NCBI RefSeq assembly: GCF_016919005.1
Contig: NZ_JAFFQE010000004.1
Location: 124,001 to 188,000 of the forward strand
Direction: 5' to 3'
DNA length: 64,000 bases
Origin: Desulfopila inferna
Lineage (GTDB): Bacteria; Desulfobacterota; Desulfobulbia; Desulfobulbales; Desulfocapsaceae
Below are positions 1-8,998 of this stretch, one piece after another (position 1 is the first letter of the stretch; every line of letters begins with the position of its first letter). A program made the translations under genes and the position numbers. The notes beneath the pieces were generated by a model. It saw only the letters and a program-made list of their open reading frames with translations. It was not told the origin of the DNA and ran no database searches.

Positions 1-77
1 GTCTTGTAAAAAAGACCTGCCGAAAACTGCAGGCGCTGAACCGAGAGATTATTGATATTCACTGAAAAGGAGAGACA

Positions 78-824
78 ATGTTGAAAAGAGTATTGACACT
101 GATGACAATCCTGAGCGTTTTTTGCGCTCCGACCGTATTTGCCCGCACCGTGGTCAACGGGATCGATGCAAACTATCCTCCCTTTGCCTATGTTGATAAA
201 AACGGCAATCCCGCTGGATTTGACGTCGATGCAATGAACTGGATCGCTGAGGAAATGGGCTTTGAGGTAGAGCATAAACCCATGGAGTGGTCAACGATAG
301 TCCAGTCCGTTGTCGCTAGAAAAATCGATACGGTCATGTCCGGCATGACCATCACCGACGAGCGCAAGAAGCAGGTCAACTTCTCCATTCCCTACTGGAC
401 AGTCGAGAACGTCTTCGTTGTCAGAGAAGACAGCGATCTGACCGCAGAGCAGATCATGGCTTCAAAGGGAAGAGTGGGTTATCAGGCAGGCACCAGCGAC
501 GGCAAGTGGCTGGCCGAAGCCAACGAAAAGGAAGGCTGGGGTCTCGAGCTGCGTCAATATGATTCCGCACCGCAGATTGTCACCGAGATAATCAACGGAC
601 GCATTATAGCCGGCGGCATGAATATGAGCCCGGCCCAGGATGCCATCGACAAGAAAAAGCCGGTGAAGATCGCCGGTACCTTCGGCATCCGTGAGGATTT
701 CGGCGTGGCCATGCGCTATGAGGAAAAGGAGCTTGAAAAACTTATCAACGACGGCCTGCGGAAATTGATGGCAGATCCCTATTGGGAGGAGCTCAAGGCC
801 AAACATATCAAAGATAAGAAGTAA
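78..824 (+). CDS. Polar amino-acid ABC transporter, periplasmic substrate-binding protein
   Basis: Binds an amino acid in the periplasm and delivers it to the permeases encoded just downstream. The 248-residue product has a clear Sec signal peptide (about residues 1-22, hydrophobic core then VFA before RTVV) followed by a family-3 solute-binding fold (about 24-245), with the typical start FAYVDKNGNPAGFDVD. The ATG at 78 is preceded by AAGGAG at ideal spacing. It is the first gene of a four-gene transporter operon (78-3008), and a hairpin separates it from the permease gene. The ligand cannot be told from sequence; cationic or polar amino acids are the family norm. Confidence 0.9.
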   Translation: MLKRVLTLMTILSVFCAPTVFARTVVNGIDANYPPFAYVDKNGNPAGFDVDAMNWIAEEMGFEVEHKPMEWSTIVQSVVARKIDTVMSGMTITDERKKQVNFSIPYWTVENVFVVREDSDLTAEQIMASKGRVGYQAGTSDGKWLAEANEKEGWGLELRQYDSAPQIVTEIINGRIIAGGMNMSPAQDAIDKKKPVKIAGTFGIREDFGVAMRYEEKELEKLINDGLRKLMADPYWEELKAKHIKDKK

Positions 825-836
825 TCTTTGCAGCCG

Positions 837-874
837 CTGGAGCTGTTTTTTCCGCATGATGCGGGCAGCTCCAG
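837..874 (+). promoter_or_regulatory. Intergenic hairpin between binding-protein and permease genes
   Basis: CTGGAGCTG (837-845) pairs with CAGCTCCAG (866-874), and the loop contains a second short stem (CCGCAT/ATGCGG). Only a short T tract follows, so it could be a partial terminator or a 3'-end stabiliser. That would explain higher expression of the binding protein than of the permeases, a common arrangement in ABC operons. The effect on expression is inferred. Confidence 0.5.
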
Positions 875-901
875 TTTACTCTTTGCCAACCTGGAGAACT
901 C

Positions 902-1573
902 GTGCTCTACCAAAAGGTGCTCGTCATACTGGATGCCTTGCCCTATATCCTGCAGGGTGCCGGAATAACCCTGGTCATCGTCATCGGGGCTCTGTTCCTC
1001 GGCCTGGTCATGGGGTTGCCCCTGGCGCTCATCCAGGTATACGGCCACCCGGTGCTGAAGAGAATCATCGGCTTGTATGTCTGGTTTTTCCGGGGGGTTC
1101 CCATTCTCATTTTGATGTTTCTTTTTTATTTCGGCATATTCGAGCTTCTTCATCTTAATCTCTCCGCCTTTGCCACCACCGCTCTCGTGCTTGGCATGAC
1201 CAGTGCGGCATACCAGTCACAGATCTTCCGCGGTTCGATTCAGTCCCTCCCCCAGGGGCAGCTCAAGGCAGCTCTGGCGTTGGGTATGAACCGCAGACAG
1301 GCGATTGCCTCGATTATTCTGCCCCAGACCCTGCGCATCTCCATCCCGGCATGGTCGAATGAATATTCGATCATCCTTAAGGATTCAGCGCTGGCATATG
1401 TGGTCGGGGCCATGGACATGTTCACCCGCACCCATTTCGTCGCCTCGAGGACATATGAGCACCTCACCCTGTTCGTCTTCGTCGGCTGCATCTATCTTGT
1501 CATCACCATCTTTGGGCTGCGGCTCCTGGCTCGACTGGAAAAGAAGCTGCGCATCCCCGGATATACCTCCTGA
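902..1573 (+). CDS. Amino-acid ABC transporter permease (HisM/GlnP type)
   Basis: Inner-membrane permease of the polar amino-acid uptake family, 223 residues, with about five hydrophobic segments. The conserved cytoplasmic EAA loop that docks the ATPase is seen at about residues 120-145 (ALALGMNRRQAIASIILPQ). The start is GTG at 902, supported by GGAG at 893-896. It works as a heterodimer with the second permease at 2340. The pair resembles HisQ/HisM or GltJ/GltK systems; the specificity is not readable. Confidence 0.88.
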   Translation: MLYQKVLVILDALPYILQGAGITLVIVIGALFLGLVMGLPLALIQVYGHPVLKRIIGLYVWFFRGVPILILMFLFYFGIFELLHLNLSAFATTALVLGMTSAAYQSQIFRGSIQSLPQGQLKAALALGMNRRQAIASIILPQTLRISIPAWSNEYSIILKDSALAYVVGAMDMFTRTHFVASRTYEHLTLFVFVGCIYLVITIFGLRLLARLEKKLRIPGYTS

Positions 1574-1584
1574 AAGGCTGCATT

Positions 1585-2337
1585 ATGACGACACCCGCAT
1601 TATCGGCTCGAAACATCTGCGTCACCCTCGGCGGCAAAAAGATCCTCAGCAACGTCTCCATCACCCTGCCGGCGGGCTCGCTGAAGGTATTGATCGGCCC
1701 CTCAGGTGGAGGAAAATCGACATTCCTGCAGACTCTCAATCATCTCATCCCGCATGACAGCGGCAGTATCGAACTGGACGGCAGAACAGTTGATTTCACC
1801 AACACAAAAGAACTGTACGCCTATCGTCAGCAGGTCGGCATGATCTTCCAGGATTTCAATCTCTTCGATCACCTTAACGCTCTGGACAATGTAGCAATCG
1901 CCCTGCGCAAGGTGAAGGGAATGAAAAAGGCCGCCGCCAATGAGCGTGCCGCCGAAGAACTTGCCAGGGTCGGATTGCAGGATAAAAAGATGCTTTTTCC
2001 GGCCGAACTCTCCGGCGGCCAGAAGCAGCGTGTCGCCATCGCCCGGGCGCTGGCCATGGATCCGAAGGTACTGCTCCTGGATGAGCCGACCTCTGCGTTA
2101 GATCCGGAGTTGGTTGGGGAGGTTCTTTCAGTCATTCGCGACCTTACCAGGGAAGGACTGACCATGTTGATGGCCACGCATCAAATGGACTTCGCCCAGG
2201 CCCTTGCCGATGAAATACTCTTCATGCAGCAGGGCAGCGTCATCGAGCAGGGCAGCCCGGCGGAACTGCTCAGCGCGACAGCCGGCAGCAGGACGCGGGA
2301 CTTCTGTGCCCGTCTGGACGGCATCGGGGGCAGTTGA
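1585..2337 (+). CDS. Amino-acid ABC transporter ATP-binding protein (GlnQ/HisP type)
   Basis: Cytoplasmic ATPase that powers the importer. In 250 residues it shows Walker A GPSGGGKST (38-46), the Q loop (Q89 in IFQDFNLF), the signature LSGGQKQR (142-149) and Walker B VLLLDEP with catalytic Glu167. Length and motifs are normal for the family. It lies between the two permease genes, 11 bp after the first, and its stop is 2 bp before the ATG of the second, which suggests translational coupling. Confidence 0.93.
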   Translation: MTTPALSARNICVTLGGKKILSNVSITLPAGSLKVLIGPSGGGKSTFLQTLNHLIPHDSGSIELDGRTVDFTNTKELYAYRQQVGMIFQDFNLFDHLNALDNVAIALRKVKGMKKAAANERAAEELARVGLQDKKMLFPAELSGGQKQRVAIARALAMDPKVLLLDEPTSALDPELVGEVLSVIRDLTREGLTMLMATHQMDFAQALADEILFMQQGSVIEQGSPAELLSATAGSRTRDFCARLDGIGGS

Positions 2338-2339
2338 CC

Positions 2340-3008
2340 ATGGATCCGTTTTATACCCAGGAACTCATCCCGGCCCTGAACAGAGGCCTGGTGATGAGCA
2401 CAATGCTTATCGTGCCTTCCGTTCTTTTCGGCTTGATCGGCGGTGTCATTGTCGGCACGGTACGGGTTTACGGACCTCCGGCGGCGCAACGGCTGCTCAA
2501 CGGTTACACCTCGGTCTTCCGCGGGGTGCCGCTGATGGTGCAGCTGTTCATTCTCTATTACGGACTGCCCAACATCGGTATCTACTTCGAGGCCTATACG
2601 GCTGCGGTGGTTGGATTTATTCTGTGCAGTTCGGCCTATCATTCCGAATACATCCGCGGTGCCCTGCTCTCGATCAAATCCGGACAGATGCGTGCGGCAT
2701 CGGCGCTGGGCATGAGCAAAATACAGGCGCTCGTCTGGATCATCATTCCTCAGGCCTTCCGCAACGCCCTGCCCGGCTGCGGCAATGAAATCATCTATCT
2801 GATCAAGTACTCCTCGCTGGCCTATATCGTCAGCTGCATCGAACTGACAGGGGAGGCGCGGGCCGTCGCGGCCCAGACCTTCCGCTTCACCGAATCCTTC
2901 ATGGTCGTGGCCTGCTATTATCTGTTTCTGGTCACGGTAGCTACCTATCTCCTGGAAAAATTCGAAAAACGACTGGCCATTCCCGGATTCGGGATGAAAA
3001 GCAGATAA
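2340..3008 (+). CDS. Amino-acid ABC transporter permease, second subunit
   Basis: Second membrane subunit of the importer, 222 residues, with the same fold as the protein encoded at 902. The EAA loop is seen as ASALGMSKIQALVWIIIPQ about two-thirds along. I prefer ATG 2340 over TTG 2334: it lies 9 bases after a GGGGG tract and directly follows the ATPase stop, whereas the TTG overlaps that stop. It is the last gene of the operon. Confidence 0.87.
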   Translation: MDPFYTQELIPALNRGLVMSTMLIVPSVLFGLIGGVIVGTVRVYGPPAAQRLLNGYTSVFRGVPLMVQLFILYYGLPNIGIYFEAYTAAVVGFILCSSAYHSEYIRGALLSIKSGQMRAASALGMSKIQALVWIIIPQAFRNALPGCGNEIIYLIKYSSLAYIVSCIELTGEARAVAAQTFRFTESFMVVACYYLFLVTVATYLLEKFEKRLAIPGFGMKSR

Positions 3009-3295
3009 AAATTTCAAAATAAGGCGCCGGCGGGAAATGCCAGATCATCGAGGAACGGCGCCTGGAAAGCATGATCACTCATTCGACCGGTGCAGTTTGC
3101 CCCTCTTGTCTGGAAGTGCTGACGTCTTATCTTTATAAAAAGCCTGAACAGAACCTGGATTATAATTGCATATCTGATTACCCCTGATACCCAGATTTTT
3201 TCGGCCTTGAGCTGAGGATTAAGGGTATTCAGGATGGCATAAGAGAGCGGACAGATACCCGACTGGTGCGGAGCATGACACCTTCCGGGCCTTTA
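3009..3295. other. Intergenic region between convergent units, with palindromic repeat copy
   Basis: No gene is seen between the ABC operon and the convergent MobB-like gene. AGGCGCCG (3022-3029) can pair with CGGCGCCT (3056-3063), but the loop is long and no T tract follows. The main content is the palindromic repeat listed at 3176-3230. Confidence 0.6.
3176..3230 (+). repeat. Palindromic intergenic repeat, short copy
   Basis: GATTACCCCTGATACCCAG (3176-3194) and CTGAGGATTAAGGGTATTC (3212-3230) are imperfect inverted arms (15 of 19 match) around a 17-nt loop. The right half contains CCTTGAGCTGAGGATTA (3205-3221), which recurs exactly at 32519-32535. The left arm recurs as GGTTACCCCTGAAACTCAG at 32386. 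The two loci are therefore copies of one element, here in compact form. Nature unknown: REP-like element or remnant of a small mobile element. Confidence 0.6.
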
Positions 3296-3859
3296 TCACC
3301 GGGTGCTGTCTGATTTCTCGGAAAGAGACCAGGAGTTCTGCGGGTCGTAATGGATTTTCCGAAGCTCGGGGAAACCGGAATTACCGTCGGATGTAACCAC
3401 CATATCAGCAAGCTGCAGTCGCGGCAGGGCGCGACTTTTGATTATCCCATCTTTCTGTCTGATCATGATCTGCAGGGCCGGCTGGACGCTCTCGGCCAAA
3501 CTGTTTGATTCGCAGATTATCGCAGCTTTCGCGGGAACAAGCCTGCGAAAAGCGGCATAGGCCGAGAGGATAGTGCTATCGTCGCCACGGAGGTAAAAGA
3601 CACGTGAAGCGCCAGCCCGCAGCATCCTGGATGTATCCTTGCCGGTCTCCCTCCGGGTTTCTTCAAACAGATGGTGCGCAGACTCTTTGCCGTCATGATT
3701 TCCATGGTAGATTTCCTCGTCCGGAAAGATGGCGGAGACCTTCAGGGCATAGACAACCCCAGTCCGGGAGATTTTTTCGATCAGCCTGCAGACAAATTCG
3801 GTTTTGCCGACATTCCTGCCGGTGCCGCCGACTACAAGAAGATTAGGATCATGAAGCAT
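3296..3859 (-). CDS. MobB-like P-loop protein
   Basis: 187-residue P-loop NTPase with GGTGRNVGKT at residues 11-20, followed by a helix and YALKVSAIF, as in the MobB domain. MobB binds GTP and assists attachment of guanine dinucleotide to molybdopterin. The rest of the protein is divergent and could instead belong to a broader group of MobB-like GTP/ATP-binding proteins. It is monocistronic, on the minus strand, convergent with the ABC operon. A link to the tungsten and molybdenum enzymes elsewhere in the window is plausible but inferred. Confidence 0.55.
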   Translation of the reverse strand: MLHDPNLLVVGGTGRNVGKTEFVCRLIEKISRTGVVYALKVSAIFPDEEIYHGNHDGKESAHHLFEETRRETGKDTSRMLRAGASRVFYLRGDDSTILSAYAAFRRLVPAKAAIICESNSLAESVQPALQIMIRQKDGIIKSRALPRLQLADMVVTSDGNSGFPELRKIHYDPQNSWSLSEKSDSTR

Positions 3860-3960
3860 GGTTTACCGGATAATAAATTCTGACCCCGAAAAGCCGGTAA
3901 ACCGGCCGGGATAAGTACCTTGGCAGTAAGTATAAGTTGTCGGCTTTAAAGACAGTTTCC

Positions 3961-4024
3961 GTTTTCATGTTTTTTATACCCCTCGAGGGGGTACTGAACT
4001 AAGTGTCAGTTTTTGGGGGTAAGG
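3961..4024 (-). repeat. Dispersed repeat with C/G-rich dyad, copy 1
   Basis: Read on the minus strand, positions 4014 to 3978 match the plus strand at 16425-16461 at 34 of 37 bases. The match includes the 15-mer AGTTCAGTACCCCCT and GAGGGGT; similarity continues into an A-rich tail ending GAAAAC. The centre CCCCTCGAGGGG is a perfect palindrome. The copy lies between the MobB-like gene and the secreted-protein gene. Confidence 0.7.
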
Positions 4025-4157
4025 TACTAAAAGAGTGCACAATTGCTCCTATGAGCATTATCTGTTTTTATCATGCAGCACAACCTATTTTAGAAGATTC
4101 ACTCTTCCCTGTCACTTTCTTATGTGTAAAAGGGTACACCAGACTATAGGAGATGCC

Positions 4158-4739
4158 ATGAAAACGGCAATAATTTTCCTCGGCCTTGTCCTTTTCTCCC
4201 TGGGCCTGGCTAAAACCGGCGCCGGAGCTGAACAGCAGGAAGAACCTGGAGGTTCAGACAGGGAATTCCGCGGCTGGCTGCTGATAACCTCCGATCGGGA
4301 CTGGAAGGAAAAATGGGATACACCCAGTGAAGTAATCCCGAGATTCGTGGAGGCAAAGAGTGTCCGGCTGGGAGAAAATATCACTATACTGACCTTCTAT
4401 CTCAATCCCGGGGCAGATGAAGACAATCATATCAGTATCACCTGTGATATCAAGATTATCAGGCCGGATGAGAGGATTTCCTATGAACAGGAGGAGCTCC
4501 TGTGCGGTGATGGGGAAATTGTTGGAGATCCGCAGAACATCCGGCTTGCCTATGTAGTGATCGATTTTTCGGCGGAACTGGGGGATCCCTACGGCATCTG
4601 GACGGTTGAGGTGCTGCTCAGGGACCACAATGGTTTAGCCGAGGTTTTTCTGCAGGATCACTTCGCGCTGGTCGATCAGTCAACGTTGACCCACATGCGA
4701 TTGAATCAAGTTCAGCTTGCTGATGTCCACCTGAAATAG
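4158..4739 (+). CDS. Secreted protein of unknown function
   Basis: 193 residues starting MKTAIIFLGLVLFSLGLA, a signal peptide ending near GAGA, so probably periplasmic. The start at 4158 is preferred over 4035 because it follows TAGGAG and begins exactly at the signal peptide. The mature part has alternating strand-like segments (for example ENITILTFYLNP, NIRLAYVVIDFSAEL, IWTVEVLLRDHN), suggesting a beta-sandwich. I do not recognise a family. The upstream 120 bp hold the tail of a dispersed repeat. Confidence 0.75.
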   Translation: MKTAIIFLGLVLFSLGLAKTGAGAEQQEEPGGSDREFRGWLLITSDRDWKEKWDTPSEVIPRFVEAKSVRLGENITILTFYLNPGADEDNHISITCDIKIIRPDERISYEQEELLCGDGEIVGDPQNIRLAYVVIDFSAELGDPYGIWTVEVLLRDHNGLAEVFLQDHFALVDQSTLTHMRLNQVQLADVHLK

Positions 4740-4787
4740 CCTTACAGTGAACTCTTATCCAGGCAAATCCCAGAAATGAGGCTGCTG

Positions 4788-5384
4788 ATGAAAATCCCAA
4801 TTATTGCCGAAACGACTGGTGGAGTAATTTTTCTGCTACTGCTCATTTTTACCGTCAAATATTCAGCGGCCGGAGCGGTGAATGATGCTGAATTGTGGAA
4901 GGCTTTGAAATCAGGTGGACATTTTGCTCTTATCCGTCACGCTGTCGCGCCTGGGACAGGAGATCCTCCACGGTTTTCTCTGAATGACTGCCGCACACAG
5001 CGCAATCTCTCGCAGAAGGGACGCAGACAGGCAGAGGAAATCGGCAACCGTTTCCGCTATTACGGCATCGATACCGCGCGGGTGTATTCCAGCCAATGGT
5101 GCCGCTGTCTGGAAACGGCCGTCCTGCTGGGGCTTGGACCGGTTAAGCAATTGCCCTTACTGAATTCCTTTTTCAGGCAACATGAACAAAGAAATGAGCA
5201 GACAGACAAGCTTCGTAATTGGCTTAGACACCAGAAATTCAATGACAAACCAATTGTGCTGGTGACCCATCAGGTCAATATAACCGCTTTTGCAGGCGTC
5301 TTTCCACAGTCAGGTGAGATTGTGGTTGTCAGCGTAAGCAATGAGGGCGAGTTTACGATAGCGGGCACTATAATAACTGATTGA
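4788..5384 (+). CDS. Membrane-anchored/periplasmic histidine phosphatase family protein
   Basis: 198 residues with an N-terminal hydrophobic segment (about 8-28; export signal or anchor), then a histidine-phosphatase domain. The phosphate pocket RHG is present as RHA (R50-H51, FALIRHAVAPGTGDP), and the second His lies in VLVTHQVNITAFAG. The motif RNLSQKGRRQAEEIG is typical of the bacterial periplasmic subgroup. GAGG at 4778-4781 favours the ATG at 4788 over 4776. The substrate is unknown; members of this subgroup dephosphorylate sugar phosphates or other small phosphoesters. It converges with the next gene. Confidence 0.8.
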   Translation: MKIPIIAETTGGVIFLLLLIFTVKYSAAGAVNDAELWKALKSGGHFALIRHAVAPGTGDPPRFSLNDCRTQRNLSQKGRRQAEEIGNRFRYYGIDTARVYSSQWCRCLETAVLLGLGPVKQLPLLNSFFRQHEQRNEQTDKLRNWLRHQKFNDKPIVLVTHQVNITAFAGVFPQSGEIVVVSVSNEGEFTIAGTIITD

Positions 5385-5411
5385 GCTGCAGTATCAGGCT
5401 GCAGGGGGCTT

Positions 5412-6155
5412 CTACGACACGGCCGAATCCAATATCCTCTGCATCTTCTCCAGATGTGATCCGTGCCAATAGATCTTTGCGCAGCCCGGGCATTTTTTGA
5501 AGGTGAAATAGTATTTCCGGGTCAGGGGTTGGAGCTGATCGAGAATCTCCTCCTTTTTCACATCCTGCAAAACATTGTTGCATTCCAGGCAGCGACTGAA
5601 GGGAGTCGGCCGCTCTGCGAAGGTATAGCGGCAGAATACCTCCCTGAGCTGGAGGACATGATCTCCTGATCTGACAAGTTGACCAAAGACGACATCTTTA
5701 CATTTAAGAAGATCGCGGTTTCTGCTTACCAGAATCCGTTGCTTCCTTGTTGCCGAGATGGCGATTTCCGTCAGTTGCTTGTGGGGAGCTGCAGCGGTGT
5801 TCAGACCGGCCATGCGCATGTTGCGGCGCAGCTTGCGGACGGTATCATCTGCCATAAAAGAGATGGAGGAGAAGGGTTGCGGGCGAAGAATGGTGGGCTG
5901 CAGAACCGGTGTATCGGAAGAAAAGGGATAGATATGGAACATTTCACCTGCAACACCAATATGGTGAAAGGTGGTCTGCTCTCCATCTTTTTCAATTTTT
6001 CCCACCTCGGTATGAGGGATACTCAGGGATTCGATAATGTCCTTTATAGCCGCTCGTCGGTTCAGAGGATAAATATCCTCATTATCCCTGTATTTCTTCG
6101 GCAGAAGTTCGGCGAGATTACCATGAAAAATGCATCTGATGCCGAGACTGTTCAT
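5412..6155 (-). CDS. Mut7-C RNase domain protein with ubiquitin-like N-terminus
   Basis: 247 residues. The N-terminal 80 or so resemble the ubiquitin/MoaD-like domain often fused to Mut7-C. The C-terminal part has the PIN-like Mut7-C layout: DDTVRKLRRNMRMAGLNT, ILVSRNRDLL, then a zinc ribbon formed by CLECNN and CPGCAKIYWHGSH. Members are predicted RNases. The ATG at 6155 follows AGAGGA. Monocistronic, convergent with the histidine phosphatase gene. Confidence 0.85.
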   Translation of the reverse strand: MNSLGIRCIFHGNLAELLPKKYRDNEDIYPLNRRAAIKDIIESLSIPHTEVGKIEKDGEQTTFHHIGVAGEMFHIYPFSSDTPVLQPTILRPQPFSSISFMADDTVRKLRRNMRMAGLNTAAAPHKQLTEIAISATRKQRILVSRNRDLLKCKDVVFGQLVRSGDHVLQLREVFCRYTFAERPTPFSRCLECNNVLQDVKKEEILDQLQPLTRKYYFTFKKCPGCAKIYWHGSHLEKMQRILDSAVS

Positions 6156-6261
6156 ATCATCCTCTTGGTTTATCGCTTCTTACACTTATTGTCTCTTTAA
6201 GAGGCCACATAAGCCTACGACAGCGGTAATTCACTCTTTTAAATTCTATTCACAATAGAAA

Positions 6262-6603
6262 ATGATACAAGTTTATTCAGCAGCGCATCCCACTGAAGCC
6301 CATATGGTCAAAGGAATATTGGAGGCACAGGGAATTGCCTGCATAGTGCAGGGCGAAACTCTGTTCGGCAGTCGAGGGGAACTTCCCATAACTCCTGAAA
6401 CGGCTCCCACCGTCTGGATAATTGAAGAGGACAGGTATAAAGAGGCGCGCCTCATTGTCTGGCAGTATGAAAAGTCAATAAGAGAACAATCCGCCACTAA
6501 GGAAACCTGGACCTGTTTATCCTGCGGGGAGGAGCTGGAAGAACAGTTTACCCATTGTTGGAAATGCGGGATGCCGCGTCATATCCCACCATTGCAAAAA
6601 TAG
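6262..6603 (+). CDS. DUF2007 domain protein with zinc-ribbon tail
   Basis: 113 residues. The first 70 match the DUF2007 'putative signal transducing protein' pattern (VYSAAHPTEAHMVKGILEAQGI, then PTVWIIEEDRYKEA). The tail has two CxxC knuckles (CLSCGEELEEQFTHCWKCG), a short zinc ribbon. Function unknown. The start has only a weak ribosome site; no other start fits as well. Followed by a 7-bp stem-loop (6661-6680). Confidence 0.75.
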   Translation: MIQVYSAAHPTEAHMVKGILEAQGIACIVQGETLFGSRGELPITPETAPTVWIIEEDRYKEARLIVWQYEKSIREQSATKETWTCLSCGEELEEQFTHCWKCGMPRHIPPLQK

Positions 6604-6925
6604 TTTCTCCTCTAAGATTCCTAGATTCGCCAGCCTTTCCTCCAGGTGTGGTTTTGTAGTGCCGGACAGGATAGTCCGGCAAGGCAGGAAGAAATACACG
6701 GCACACCATGCTGGAAAAGGGATCTCATCTTAATTTCCGCGGCTATCGTGCGACGTGTTCGATGTATTTCTGTTCCGGAACGGCATGATGATTGCATTTT
6801 GATAGTATAGGCAGAAGGTAAAATTCATCCCGTCACCTGCCTTCTTCTGAAGAAGAGAGTCCGCTCCAGCATCCGATGGACCCCCTGAGCAGGTGTACCG
6901 GAGAGGAGTATAAAACGGAGGACAA
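6604..6925. other. Intergenic region with a GC-rich stem-loop
   Basis: GCCGGAC (6661-6667) pairs with GTCCGGC (6674-6680) around a 6-nt loop. There is no T tract, so it is only a weak terminator candidate for the DUF2007 gene. The rest should contain the promoter of the copper ATPase gene, but I cannot pick a convincing -35/-10 pair or a known copper-responsive operator. Confidence 0.4.
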
Positions 6926-8998
6926 ATGGAGTATAAAAAAACCGGCCATCAAGAGAAACCCGGAAAAGGCAATAATAGTGCATCCAAAAAGCATGAGCAC
7001 TCTGAGCACCGCGATCATAAACAGCAGGAGGGTCGTCATGCCGGGCATAGTGTCGCCATGTTCCGCGATAAGTTCTGGATCTGCCTGGCGCTGACGATTC
7101 CCGCGCTGATCTGGGAGCCGATGTTGCAGGGGTGGTTTAATTATACGGCACCCAAATTCCCCGGCTCGTCCTATATTCCCGCCATATTTTCTACCATCGT
7201 ATTCTTCTATGGGGGTTGGGTATTCCTGCAGGGCGCCTATAGGGAGCTATCCGAGCGACAGCCGGGAATGATGACCCTGATTTCACTAGCTATACTGGTT
7301 GCCTTCATTTACAGTGCCGCCGTGACCCTCGGCTATGAAGGGAAACAATTATGGTGGGAGCTTGCCACTCTGGTGACGATCATGCTGTTGGGACACTGGA
7401 TTGAGATGCGCTCGATTTTTCAGGCTCAGGGAGCGCTCAAAGAGCTGGCCAAGCTGCTCCCCGATACGGCCTTGAGACTGAAAGAGGGTGACCAGACAGA
7501 AGAGGTGCCCGTCAGTGAGCTTGGGCAGGGAGATCTGCTGCTTATCCGCCCGGGGTCGAACATACCTGCCGACGGCATCATTAAAAGCGGCAAGAGTTCC
7601 GTTAATGAATCCATGATCACAGGTGAGTCGAAACCTGTTGAGAAGCATGAAGGGGACAAAGTCATTGCCGGAACAGTCAATGACCAGGGATCGCTAAGAG
7701 TCGAAGTTACCGAAACCGGAGACAAAACCGCCCTGGCCGGCATCATGCGTATGGTTGAAGAGGCACAGTCTTCTCGTTCGCAGTCGCAGGGGCTGGCTGA
7801 CCGGGCCGCTTCTTATCTGACATATGTTGCTATAGGTGCCGGTTTCCTTACGTTGTCCGCCTGGATGATAGCAGGGGCATCGCTGGATTTCTCCATCACC
7901 CGTACGGTGACGGTACTGGTAATCGCCTGCCCGCACGCCCTTGGTCTTGCGGTACCGCTGGTCATCGCCATTTCGACCACACTTGGGGCGCGGAATGGTT
8001 TGCTGGTTCGTGATCGGAGGGGGTTGGAGGAAGCCCAATATGTGGATACTGTCGTATTTGATAAAACCGGTACCCTGACCCTTGGAGAACACCGGGTTGT
8101 CGAGACCGTGGCGCTTGAGGAGTCCGAAAACGGCACCTCGTTGCGGCTGGCGGCGGCGGTGGAGCACGACTCGGAACACCCCATTGCCCGCGCCCTGCAG
8201 CACAGTGCCGAGGAGCAGGATCTTGATGTTCCCGGTGCTACCGACTTTCAGGCAATTGCCGGTCATGGTGTAGAGGCCACGGTGGAGGGGCGTCAATTAC
8301 GTGTCGGTGGTCCGGCATTGTTGCACAAATTCGGAGTAGAGAGCGAATCCCGGCTCAGAGAAGCGGCGGAGCGCTATAGCTCGAACGGACAGGCTGCAGT
8401 ATATCTGGTAGAGGACACACGGGCGCTGGCGGTATTCGCCATTGCCGATGCGGTCCGCCCAGAGTCCAAAGAGGCGGTTCAGAGCCTTCATGATGCCGAT
8501 ATCGAGGTAGCTATATTGACAGGTGATTCACAAGGTGTGGCGGATGCCGTGGCCAGGGAGCTGAACATCGATACCGTCTTCGCTCAGGTGCTTCCGGAGG
8601 ATAAAGCCAATAAAATCGAGGAACTGCAAAATCAGGGCAAACGTGTTGCCATGGTTGGAGACGGGGTCAACGATGCCCCGGCACTGGTGAAGGCAGATAT
8701 AGGCATAGCCATCGGAACAGGTACCGATGTTGCCGTGGAAGCCGGAGACGTGGTGCTGGTCCGCTCGGATCCGCGCGATGTTCCCCGGATCATCAACCTC
8801 AGCAAGCTGAGCCACAGGAAGATGGTGCAGAATCTCTGGTGGGCGGCGGGTTATAATATCGTAGCCATTCCATTGGCCGCAGGGGTGCTGGCATGGGCGG
8901 GCATCCTGCTGGCTCCGGCCGCCGGTGCGATTCTGATGTCGGCCAGTACTGTAATTGTGGCAATTAACGCCAAACTTTTGCAGAAAGCCCGTCTGTAA
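6926..8998 (+). CDS. copB: Copper-translocating P-type ATPase, CPH (P1B-3/CopB) type
   Basis: 690-residue inner-membrane pump. The His-rich N-terminus (HEHSEHRDH then GRHAGHS) replaces the usual CxxC metal-binding domain. Seen in order: actuator TGES (about 232-235), CPH in the metal-channel helix (335-337), phosphorylation motif DKTGT (Asp379), hinge GDGVND, and the last two helices with AGYNIVAIP and MSASTVIVAIN. Those helix motifs plus CPH define the P1B-3 group, associated with Cu2+ or Cu+/Ag+ export. GGAGG at 6917-6921 supports the start. No copper chaperone or regulator lies next to it. Confidence 0.9.
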   Translation: MEYKKTGHQEKPGKGNNSASKKHEHSEHRDHKQQEGRHAGHSVAMFRDKFWICLALTIPALIWEPMLQGWFNYTAPKFPGSSYIPAIFSTIVFFYGGWVFLQGAYRELSERQPGMMTLISLAILVAFIYSAAVTLGYEGKQLWWELATLVTIMLLGHWIEMRSIFQAQGALKELAKLLPDTALRLKEGDQTEEVPVSELGQGDLLLIRPGSNIPADGIIKSGKSSVNESMITGESKPVEKHEGDKVIAGTVNDQGSLRVEVTETGDKTALAGIMRMVEEAQSSRSQSQGLADRAASYLTYVAIGAGFLTLSAWMIAGASLDFSITRTVTVLVIACPHALGLAVPLVIAISTTLGARNGLLVRDRRGLEEAQYVDTVVFDKTGTLTLGEHRVVETVALEESENGTSLRLAAAVEHDSEHPIARALQHSAEEQDLDVPGATDFQAIAGHGVEATVEGRQLRVGGPALLHKFGVESESRLREAAERYSSNGQAAVYLVEDTRALAVFAIADAVRPESKEAVQSLHDADIEVAILTGDSQGVADAVARELNIDTVFAQVLPEDKANKIEELQNQGKRVAMVGDGVNDAPALVKADIGIAIGTGTDVAVEAGDVVLVRSDPRDVPRIINLSKLSHRKMVQNLWWAAGYNIVAIPLAAGVLAWAGILLAPAAGAILMSASTVIVAINAKLLQKARL